Below, in pieces: positions 21,859-29,346 of a stretch of DNA of 56,551 bases (its first letter is position 1; each line of letters starts with the position of its first letter). The DNA lies in contig JAKQEQ010000063.1 of assembly GCA_029556545.1 (NCBI GenBank), positions 1 to 56,551 on the forward strand, in the 5' to 3' direction. The DNA is from Candidatus Hydrogenedentota bacterium (GTDB lineage Bacteria; Hydrogenedentota; Hydrogenedentia; Hydrogenedentales; JAGMZX01). Under the pieces are notes generated by a model. It worked only from the letters and a program-made list of their open reading frames with translations, searched no databases and was not told the origin of the DNA. Position numbers and translations under genes: made by a program.

Positions 21859-23130
21859 CTAACGCTTCTCAATAACGACCTCGTCGCGGAGCATGCCTTC
21901 GGCGTCGTAGGCGCGGTAGGTCAGCTTGTGACCGCCCTCGGTCTCGATGTCGATAATCTGATACGTGGCCACATTCGTGAAGCCGACGGCGGTATAGTCG
22001 CGCGGCTCCTGATCATAATGCTTCGCGCCGGAATTCGAGACCACGTAGATCGTGCCCTTTGCGGGCGAGGCGACGGGTTTTTTCGCGCGCATCGGATAGG
22101 TGCGCAGGTAGGCGTGATCGTGCCCCTGGAAGACCATGTCCACGTGATACTTATCGAAGAGGGAGCCCCACTCCTTGCGGAGTTTCGGATTGTCGCGCCT
22201 TGGCGCGGAGGAATAGATCGGCTGATGGAAGACCGCGAATTTCCAGGTGCAATCCGTGCCGGCAAGTTGCTGTTCGAGCCAGGGCCGCTGTTTCGCGGGC
22301 GGCAGATTCGCATCGAGGACCACGAACAGCGCATCGCGATACCGCAGACTATAGATGCGCTCCGGGAAATAACCTTCCGGCCCGTTTTCCGGCAGCGTAA
22401 GCAATTCGAGATATAGACGCGGGTTCATCTCCCGAGTGTACTCGTGGTTGCCGACGGCCGGAACCAGCGGGCAATGGTCGAAAACGCCGCCCGCCGCCTG
22501 GAAGAAGCCGTCCCAGTCCTCGCGGTCATTGCCGCGGTTCACCAGGTCGCCCGCGACAGTGAAAAACGCCGTCTCGGGCCGGTGATCGCGCGCCTTGCGC
22601 AACAGGCCGCTCCACTCCTCGAAGCCCATCTGCGCGTCCCCGAGATACACGAACGAGAACGGCCCCGCGTCCGCCGGGGCGGTCGTGAACTCCGTCCAAT
22701 CGGACCACCTGTCCGCCGCCGGGTCGCCCACGCGATAGGCGTAGGTCGTGGCCGGAGCGAGGCCCGTCATAGCGGCGGAGAAACGATGGTTGACCGGGTC
22801 ATTGACGACCAGCGGGTCCTCGATGACGCTGCGATCCGCCTTCACCCGGATACTTTCGGTCGATTCCCGGCCTTTGACCCGGTACTCGACCGCGCCCTCC
22901 GCCACATCGGGCGCGGTGCGCCACTGGACCGTCTGCGTTGTGGCCGGGTCGCCGCTCCAGGTGAGGCATACCTGGTCCGGCGCGAGCGATGCCGGGAACG
23001 GCGTCGTTCTCGTTGGAACATCCGCGCGGGCCCAACTGAACGGGATGCCGACTTCCGCCAGGAACAGCGAACCGGTCATCAACGCGATAACGAAAGACAG
23101 GAAAAGCCAGGAGATGCGCCGTTTATTCAC
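21859..23130 (-). CDS. exported purple-acid-phosphatase-like metallophosphoesterase
   Basis: 423 residues. After a signal/anchor helix (about 6-26) comes a fibronectin-like N-terminal domain as in purple acid phosphatases (DQVCLTWSGDPATTQTVQW). The calcineurin-like catalytic domain has all metal-binding blocks: GDAQ, GDLVNRG, GNHEY, FHQPIY and GHDHAYLR. It should hydrolyse phosphate esters in the periplasm or outside the cell. GTG 23130 is preferred because AAAGGA sits about 9 bases before it and the product then starts with a standard signal peptide; ATG 23169 would add 13 residues with a poor ribosome site. It ends the series of exported proteins that begins with the SurA-like lipoprotein. 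Confidence 0.85.
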   Translation of the reverse strand: MNKRRISWLFLSFVIALMTGSLFLAEVGIPFSWARADVPTRTTPFPASLAPDQVCLTWSGDPATTQTVQWRTAPDVAEGAVEYRVKGRESTESIRVKADRSVIEDPLVVNDPVNHRFSAAMTGLAPATTYAYRVGDPAADRWSDWTEFTTAPADAGPFSFVYLGDAQMGFEEWSGLLRKARDHRPETAFFTVAGDLVNRGNDREDWDGFFQAAGGVFDHCPLVPAVGNHEYTREMNPRLYLELLTLPENGPEGYFPERIYSLRYRDALFVVLDANLPPAKQRPWLEQQLAGTDCTWKFAVFHQPIYSSAPRRDNPKLRKEWGSLFDKYHVDMVFQGHDHAYLRTYPMRAKKPVASPAKGTIYVVSNSGAKHYDQEPRDYTAVGFTNVATYQIIDIETEGGHKLTYRAYDAEGMLRDEVVIEKR

Positions 23131-23270
23131 GGGGGAATTCCTTTTCGTTTTCCGTGCCCGATGCCGCACGCCGGTGACTCCAACAACAGTTCAATCATCG
23201 GCATGGTAACGAAGCGGTTCCCCAAAGGCAAGGCCCATCCGAGGAGGCCGGACGCAAGTCGGGCAAAAAA

Positions 23271-24143
23271 TCATCTCGGGCCCGGGTTCGCGATCAACTC
23301 ATAGAGTTCCGGGCGCCGGTCCCGGAGGTGGTTGTCGTCGGTGGCGCGATCGAGCAGAAGTCCGCAGACGAGCACGCCGGCACGCCGCCCGCGATGCCGC
23401 GCGACGACCTCCCCTTTGGGGCCGGTGACCAGGCTTTCCTCGGGATGGGTAAAGGCGATGAAGCACTGGTTCTCGAAGGACCGTGTGCGCATCATGGCCT
23501 CGTTGAAATCGCCGTGGAACCCATAGGTCGGGTTGAGGATCAACCGCGCTCCGCGCAGACGCAGCACACGCGCTGTCTCCGGCCACCGCCGGTCCGCGCA
23601 GATCATGATGCCCAGCGGTCCCCACGGTGACGGCCATACCGGCAACTCTGTCCCCGGCGCATACTGCAAGTCATGCGCTTGCAGGTGCGTCTTGTGATAC
23701 ACGCCCACGCGCCGGCCTTCGGCGTCCCACAGGCCCGCGGCGTTGGAGACCGCGCCGTCTCCCAGGGACGTGAATCCGAAGCAAATGTACATACGGTGGC
23801 GCGCGGCCTCCTCCGCGACGCGCTTCAGGTATGGGCTCACGTCAAGGTCCTGTGCGATGCTCCGCAACCGGTCCGGCGTCGATCCGTCGTCCGGGGCGGC
23901 ATAGCCGTCGAGCCAGCACTCGGGAGTGATAAAGAGTTCGGCCCCTTGGGCGGCCGCTTTGTCGAGCAACTTCAAGAAAACGGCGAAATTCGCGTCGAGG
24001 TCCCACTTGCGGGGTACGCCGCGCATCAGCGCCACGCGCACCGAGTCGCGCATGGGCGATTCCGCGTCCGTCGCGGCAAGGAGCGGCATGCACAAGGGGC
24101 CTGCAAACAAGCAGGCAAAAGCGATCACCGCGCAGGACAACAT
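23271..24143 (-). CDS. exported carbon-nitrogen hydrolase (nitrilase superfamily)
   Basis: 290 residues. A signal peptide (1-27, ending LLAATDA) precedes a complete nitrilase fold with the catalytic triad E75 (TPECWLDG), K151 (YHKTHL) and C182 (MICADRRWPE). It should cleave a C-N bond of an amide, carbamoyl or nitrile. Most family members are cytoplasmic, so a signal peptide on a compact 290-residue enzyme is unusual, but the leader is clear. The ATG lies 34 bases after the DUF1080 gene stop, suggesting co-transcription. The substrate is unknown; a cell-wall, amino-sugar or diet-derived amide would fit the exported neighbours. Confidence 0.83.
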   Translation of the reverse strand: MLSCAVIAFACLFAGPLCMPLLAATDAESPMRDSVRVALMRGVPRKWDLDANFAVFLKLLDKAAAQGAELFITPECWLDGYAAPDDGSTPDRLRSIAQDLDVSPYLKRVAEEAARHRMYICFGFTSLGDGAVSNAAGLWDAEGRRVGVYHKTHLQAHDLQYAPGTELPVWPSPWGPLGIMICADRRWPETARVLRLRGARLILNPTYGFHGDFNEAMMRTRSFENQCFIAFTHPEESLVTGPKGEVVARHRGRRAGVLVCGLLLDRATDDNHLRDRRPELYELIANPGPR

Positions 24144-24177
24144 AATCTGCCTCTCCTTCGATGGGTACGCGCGCCGG

Positions 24178-24870
24178 TCAGAGCTTGCGCACGAATATGT
24201 TGCGATACCAGACCTCGCCGCCGTGGTCCTGCAACGCGATCAGCCCCTCGAGCGGCAACTGCGCGAACGGTGTCGAGAATTTCCCGATCGGCGCGTTCAT
24301 TTGGGCGAAGTCCGTGTCGATCACCTTCCAGCCGTTCATGACAACGATAACTTGCCGACCCCGAACGGTGATGTCGTAGGAATTCCACTCGCCGCGCGGC
24401 AAGGCCATATTGAACATGGGCGAGGCGACGTCATAGATCGAGCCGCTGCCGTTCTTGTTCGGCGCCTGCGTGTGATCGTCGAGCACCTGCACCTCGAAAC
24501 CTCGGTGCACCGGGTCTTCTGGGTGAACTCGGAGGAACACGCCGCTGTTTGCGCGCCACGTGACCTTGAACTCGATGTGCAGTTCGAGATCGCCGAAGCG
24601 TTCGCCCGTGTATGCCGCGTAGCGAAGCGGGGCGGCGGAACCGCCGGGGATATGCAAGATGCCATCGCGAATGGCGAAGATATCGCGATCGTCCGTGATG
24701 TTTCGCCACTGCGGCGCGTGGGCCGCGTCGAGCAGGTTAATCCAGCCGTTGCCCTCGGGCCGCGGCGTGGGCGCGCCCCGAGGCATCGGGCCGACCTTCC
24801 AGAACATCGCCAATTGTACGACCACCGCAATGGCGGCCACGACCGCCAACGTTCCCATGATTTGACGCAT
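24178..24870 (-). CDS. membrane-anchored DUF1080 protein
   Basis: 230 residues. An N-terminal hydrophobic helix (about 5-24) anchors or exports the protein. The rest is a DUF1080 (3-keto-disaccharide hydrolase/LamG-like) domain with WINLLDAAHAPQWR, NSGVFLRV, GFEVQVLDD and the closing ALQDHGGEVWYRNIFVR. The same domain forms the C-terminus of the fusion at 3597-5039. It probably binds or cleaves an oxidised sugar in the periplasm. It lies between the SurA-like lipoprotein (48 bases upstream) and the exported nitrilase (34 bases downstream), all on one strand. Confidence 0.8.
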   Translation of the reverse strand: MRQIMGTLAVVAAIAVVVQLAMFWKVGPMPRGAPTPRPEGNGWINLLDAAHAPQWRNITDDRDIFAIRDGILHIPGGSAAPLRYAAYTGERFGDLELHIEFKVTWRANSGVFLRVHPEDPVHRGFEVQVLDDHTQAPNKNGSGSIYDVASPMFNMALPRGEWNSYDITVRGRQVIVVMNGWKVIDTDFAQMNAPIGKFSTPFAQLPLEGLIALQDHGGEVWYRNIFVRKL

Positions 24871-24919
24871 GCCGTTCCCGCCCTTCCCTGATTGAAACCG
24901 CCCGCCGGCCCGGCCTCGC

Positions 24920-26029
24920 CTACTCGCTGAAACCGCTTACCTCGGGTAGCTTGTCCTCATACACGCTCACGTCGTGATCCTCGCGGAGCCGCTGCATCAT
25001 GGCCGCGGTGTAAAGCGGCACGATCAACCCGGGCGCCGCCTCCTCGATGGTCATGGGCCGCGCGGGGCGGCGCTCGAGCACCTCGAGGACGAGGTACGCA
25101 TCCGGCATTTCCACGCTGGCCACTTCATCGCCGACTATCCGCTGCTGCGTGTACGTGGGCAAATAGACCGGCCCGACGATCTCGCCGGCTTCGGCCCCGG
25201 AGGCGTTTTCCCAGAAACCGCGGAACTTCTCGAGCGCGGGATTGTTCTCGATCTCGCTTTCCATGACGAACTGCGGGCCCCGCGCCGCGAACTCCTCGAA
25301 TAGTGCGTCGAAACTCGTATCGTTCTCCATGCGCCGGCGCACCTCGGCGCTGGCGGCGATCCCTTGCGGCGTCGCCGGGAAACGCAGGGCGCGAAACCGC
25401 ATCCACTCGAAGGTGAGATACTCGTTCTTGTGCAGTTCATACTCACGTTCGAGCGCCTCGCGCGAGATTTGCAGGCCCCCCGACTCGAAGGCCGTACGGC
25501 CCCGCAGGCCGAGGGCCAGGGTTCCGAGGAGTTTCCGGTAAACCTCCTCGGTGTTATTGTCGATGAGGTCTTTCATGTTGCGGAGGCCGCGCGACGTGAT
25601 ATTATACGTCTGCATGGCGGGCGTCTCCTGGTCGTCCGGCGGGACCTCCATGGCGTAGATTTGCCGGTAGTTGTAGTCCTCGTACCGCCGGAAGACCTCC
25701 TCGCGGGCCTGCGCGCGCAGCATCTCGCGCCGGCTTTCCTCAAGTTGCCGGTCCAATTCCGCCGCCAGCGGCTCCTTGATCTCTTCATCGATATAATTGT
25801 TGAGTACCCGCAACAGGTCGCCTTTATTCCGGATGTGCGGGCGCTCGTCGTCCGGCATTTCCCGAATGATACGGAATAGATCGCCCCGGGTGATCGGCTG
25901 CCCGTCGAGTTCCGCCACCACGATCCGGTCCTTGTCCGCGATCCAGCCGCATCCCGACGTCAGGCAGACCACCGCGCTGCAACCCGCGACAACCAACAGC
26001 CGCCATCCGCGCCGCGAACCCATGTGCAT
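24920..26029 (-). CDS. SurA/PrsA-like foldase lipoprotein
   Basis: 369 residues from ATG 26029. A lipoprotein signal has the lipobox LTSGC with the modified Cys at about 27. VVAELDGQPITRGDLFRIIREM and VLNNYIDEEIKEPLA are the helical SurA-N chaperone start seen in peptidyl-prolyl isomerases of the SurA/PrsA/PpiD group. The C-terminal half is more divergent and shows no clear parvulin active site, so it may be a chaperone only. AGGAGA lies about 12 bases before the ATG; a longer TTG start at 26068 would spoil the signal peptide. It heads the leftward group of exported proteins. Confidence 0.7.
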   Translation of the reverse strand: MHMGSRRGWRLLVVAGCSAVVCLTSGCGWIADKDRIVVAELDGQPITRGDLFRIIREMPDDERPHIRNKGDLLRVLNNYIDEEIKEPLAAELDRQLEESRREMLRAQAREEVFRRYEDYNYRQIYAMEVPPDDQETPAMQTYNITSRGLRNMKDLIDNNTEEVYRKLLGTLALGLRGRTAFESGGLQISREALEREYELHKNEYLTFEWMRFRALRFPATPQGIAASAEVRRRMENDTSFDALFEEFAARGPQFVMESEIENNPALEKFRGFWENASGAEAGEIVGPVYLPTYTQQRIVGDEVASVEMPDAYLVLEVLERRPARPMTIEEAAPGLIVPLYTAAMMQRLREDHDVSVYEDKLPEVSGFSE

Positions 26030-26168
26030 CAAGTCTGAGTCTCCTCTGCTCCGTCCGCCAGTCGTCAACCCTTTCGGTCATGGTAGCACGCGCCCCCCGC
26101 GAAGGCGAACTTCCGCGACACCCTCCTTCGCCGAACGCGGCTATATGAGTGTAACGGCACAGAGTTCC

Positions 26169-26197
26169 TTGAACCCGCGCGCGCCCGTTGCTAGACT
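26169..26197 (+). promoter_or_regulatory. sigma70-like promoter of gpmI
   Basis: TTGAAC (26169-26174), a 17-base spacer and TAGACT (26192-26197) preceded by TGC. This is the best-spaced -35/-10 pair in the window and leaves a leader of about 85 bases before ATG 26290. Confidence 0.55.
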
Positions 26198-26289
26198 GCC
26201 CTTCTCCAAGGGTGTGAACGGACCGAGGCCCGCGTGCCTCGGGCGTCCGTCTCTCTTCCAGCGGGATACGCATAAGGTGTTTACGTATT

Positions 26290-27912
26290 ATGACTTCCTA
26301 TGTCTTGAAACCGCTCCGGGGCTATACGCCGTTCGACGGCCCCGTGGTGCTGGTCATAATGGACGGTGTCGGACTCGGGAAACGGGATGAATCGGACGGC
26401 GTGTTCCTCGCATATACGCCCGTGCTCGACGGCCTGATGACGGAGCCGCTGTACGCGACGCTGAAGGCGCACGGCGCGGCGGTCGGCCTGCCCAGCGACG
26501 ACGATATGGGCAATTCCGAGGTGGGCCACAACGCCTTGGGCGCGGGCCGGGTCTTCGACCAGGGCGCGAAACTGGTCAACGCGGCTATCGCCTCGAAGCG
26601 GCTGTTCGAGGGCGAGGCGTGGAAGGCCGTGGCCGCGCGGGCGCTCTCGGGCGGCGCGGTGCATTTCATCGGCCTGCTCTCGGACGGTAACGTCCACAGC
26701 CACATTGATCAACTGCTGGCGTTGCTCGATCGCTGCGGCAAGGAAGGATTCCCGCGCGTGCGGGTCCACATGCTGACCGACGGCCGCGACGTAGACGAGC
26801 GTTCCGCCCTGCGATATATCGCGCCGCTCGAAGAGAAATTGCGCGCCCTCAGTGTCGAGGGCCGCGACTACCGCATCGCCTCGGGCGGCGGACGCATGTG
26901 GGTGACGATGGACCGCTACGAGGCGGACTGGTCGATTGTCGAGCGCGGTTGGCGCGCCCATGTACTCGGGAAAGGACGGCCCTTCGCGTCCGCCGCCGAG
27001 GCGGTCCAGACGTTCTACGATGAAGACCCCGGCGTTAACGACCAGCACCTTGGCGAATTCGTCATCGTCGAGAACGGGCGGCCCGTGGGAACAATCGAGG
27101 ACGGGGACACCGTGGTGTGTTTCAACTTCCGCGGTGACCGCGCCATCGAGCTATCGCGGGCATTCGAGGAGGCGGAATTTCCGTACTTCGATCGGGAACG
27201 CACACCGGACGTGTTCTACGCCGGGCTGATGCAGTACGACGGCGACAAGATGATCCCGAGGCATTTCCTGGTTGAACCGCCCGAGATCAAGGGCACCATC
27301 AGCGAATACCTCTGCGCCGCGGGCGTCACCTCATTCGCCGTCTCCGAGACGCAGAAATACGGCCACGTGACCTACTTCTGGAACGGCAACAAGTCGGGTT
27401 ACGTGGATGAACACCTTGAATTATTCGTCAATATCCCGTCCGATGTGGTGACCTTCGATCAGCGGCCCTGGATGAAGGCGGCGGAGATCACTGACGCCAC
27501 GATTGACGCGATACGCACCGGCGGTCGCAAATTCATTCGCCTGAATTATCCCAACGGCGACATGGTCGGGCACACGGGCAACCCGGCGGCGGTGCGGATT
27601 GCGGTCGAGGCGGTGGACCTCGGTCTGGCGCGGCTCCTGCCCGCCGTGCGCGACAGGAAGGGCGTCCTGGTGGTCACGGCGGACCACGGCAATGCGGACC
27701 TGCTCTTCACGGACAAGAACGGCAAGCGCGAGCCGCACGTGGCGCACACGTTGAACCCGGTGCCGTTCATCGTCAAGGACTTCAGCGGGGCCAACGCCTT
27801 CCACATGCCCGGGGTCGCGCAACCGCGGCTAAGCAACGTCGCCGCGACCTTGCTCGCCCTGCTCGGCTACGACAAGCCGGAGGAATTCGACCCGAGCTTG
27901 GTGCAGTTGTAA
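26290..27912 (+). CDS. 2,3-bisphosphoglycerate-independent phosphoglycerate mutase
   Basis: 540 residues. It interconverts 3- and 2-phosphoglycerate in glycolysis/gluconeogenesis. The phosphatase domain holds LVIMDGVGLGKRD (metal Asp near 25), DMGNSEVGHNALGAG with the nucleophilic Ser near 76, and late metal sites VVTADHGNAD and HVAHTLNPVPF. The inserted transferase domain (about 85-320) has HFIGLLSDGNVHSH and MLTDGRDV. It is slightly longer than the usual 510 residues. The next gene is a glycerate kinase that makes one of its substrates, so the pair could channel glycerate into glycolysis. Confidence 0.94.
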   Translation: MTSYVLKPLRGYTPFDGPVVLVIMDGVGLGKRDESDGVFLAYTPVLDGLMTEPLYATLKAHGAAVGLPSDDDMGNSEVGHNALGAGRVFDQGAKLVNAAIASKRLFEGEAWKAVAARALSGGAVHFIGLLSDGNVHSHIDQLLALLDRCGKEGFPRVRVHMLTDGRDVDERSALRYIAPLEEKLRALSVEGRDYRIASGGGRMWVTMDRYEADWSIVERGWRAHVLGKGRPFASAAEAVQTFYDEDPGVNDQHLGEFVIVENGRPVGTIEDGDTVVCFNFRGDRAIELSRAFEEAEFPYFDRERTPDVFYAGLMQYDGDKMIPRHFLVEPPEIKGTISEYLCAAGVTSFAVSETQKYGHVTYFWNGNKSGYVDEHLELFVNIPSDVVTFDQRPWMKAAEITDATIDAIRTGGRKFIRLNYPNGDMVGHTGNPAAVRIAVEAVDLGLARLLPAVRDRKGVLVVTADHGNADLLFTDKNGKREPHVAHTLNPVPFIVKDFSGANAFHMPGVAQPRLSNVAATLLALLGYDKPEEFDPSLVQL

Positions 27913-28107
27913 CGACTACCGCCGCTCCCATTGCAGCCGGGCATGGACAGGTTCAAGGAGACGACCGATAGGCGCAAGTCTGAGCGGGAATTGGGTTCCG
28001 CGCGTGGCGAGACCGATTATGGATACAATGGACGGGATGCATGAAATGAACGGCGCCATCAAGAACAGCCGCGCGCGGAAAGCGGAAACGGAGGGCTCCT
28101 GCCGCCT

Positions 28108-29250
28108 ATGCGTGTCGTGATCGCACCAGACGCCTTCAAGGAATGTTTGAGCGCCGAAGCCGTGGCAGTGGCTCTGGCGGACGGCTGGTTGCGCGTATAT
28201 CCGGACGCGGACATCCGCTGCGTGCCGATGGCCGACGGCGGCGAAGGCACTGTCGACGCTCTGGTCGCGGCTACCGGTGGCCGGCACGTCGCCCACACGG
28301 TCACTGGACCGCTCGGCTCGCCGGTGACGGCCCGTTATGGAGTGTTGGGCGACGGCAGCATCGCCGTGATCGAGATGGCCGCCGCGTCAGGATTCGCCCT
28401 TGTTCCCCCGGCAACGCGGGACGTCGCCCGCGCGACCACCTACGGCACGGGAGAACTGATTGCTCATGCGCTGGACAGCGGCTGCCGTCGCATCATCGTC
28501 GGTATAGGAGGCAGCGCCACGAACGACGGGGGCGCCGGCATGGCGCAGGCGCTGGGTTATCGGTTGCTTGCCGCGGACGGCGCCGAACTACCGCCGGGCG
28601 GGCTTGCGCTGCACCACCTGGCGCGTATCGATGCCACGAGTCGTCATCCCGCGATTGCCGAAAGCGAAGTCTTGGTTGCGTGCGACGTCGAGAACCCACT
28701 TTGCGGACCGACGGGCGCGTCGCTGGTTTATGGACCGCAGAAAGGCGCCACACCCGAGACAGCGCGGGCGCTTGATGAAGCGCTGCGGCATTTCGCCGAG
28801 GTTGTGAAGGCGCAGTTGGGCGTAGATGTGCTCGAAACGCCCGGCGCGGGCGCGGCGGGCGGTCTTGGCGCCGGCTTAATCGCCTTCACAGGCGCGCGGC
28901 TGCGGCCGGGTGTCGCCATGATTGCCGAGGCGAGCGGCCTCGAAGCGCATATCGCCCACGCGGACGTCGTCATCACGGGCGAAGGAAAACTCGATCGGCA
29001 AAGCGCATTCGGCAAGACGCCCGTGGGTGTCGCGCGTATTGCACGGGCACATCGCGTGCCGGTGATTGCGGTCGCGGGTGCGCTCGAACCGGGCTTCGAA
29101 AGCGTATACGATCTCGGGATCAACGCCGTGCTCGGTGTCACGCGCGCGCCAATGTCTCTGAGCAAGGCGATCACGCGGTGCGAGAGCGCGCTGGCGGACA
29201 CGGCCGAAGCGGCGGCGCGTTTGTGGCGTGCCGCACGGACGGGCACATGA
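28108..29250 (+). CDS. glycerate kinase
   Basis: 380 residues, the usual length for the GarK/GlxK family. Family blocks seen: VVIAPDAFKECLSA at the N-terminus, PMADGGEGTVDAL, IGGSATNDGGAGMAQALG near 130-150, CDVENPLCGPTGAS and VITGEGKLDRQSAFGKTPVGVA. It phosphorylates glycerate (usually to 2-phosphoglycerate in this family), feeding the mutase/enolase step next to gpmI. A 195-base gap from gpmI suggests its own promoter, not identified. Confidence 0.93.
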   Translation: MRVVIAPDAFKECLSAEAVAVALADGWLRVYPDADIRCVPMADGGEGTVDALVAATGGRHVAHTVTGPLGSPVTARYGVLGDGSIAVIEMAAASGFALVPPATRDVARATTYGTGELIAHALDSGCRRIIVGIGGSATNDGGAGMAQALGYRLLAADGAELPPGGLALHHLARIDATSRHPAIAESEVLVACDVENPLCGPTGASLVYGPQKGATPETARALDEALRHFAEVVKAQLGVDVLETPGAGAAGGLGAGLIAFTGARLRPGVAMIAEASGLEAHIAHADVVITGEGKLDRQSAFGKTPVGVARIARAHRVPVIAVAGALEPGFESVYDLGINAVLGVTRAPMSLSKAITRCESALADTAEAAARLWRAARTGT

Positions 29251-29280
29251 ATCACGCGACACGTCTCCAACACGCCCGCG

Positions 29281-29320
29281 TAGTCCATACAGTCCATTTC
29301 GTCCATATGGTCCATACACG
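29281..29320. repeat. short GTCCAT tandem-like repeat
   Basis: Four GTCCAT words lie in about 40 bases between the glycerate kinase stop and glnE. Spacing is 9-10 bases, so this is a loose minisatellite. No role is evident. Confidence 0.5.
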
Positions 29321-29346
29321 ATGGGTTGAGTAACCGCGAGTACTCC

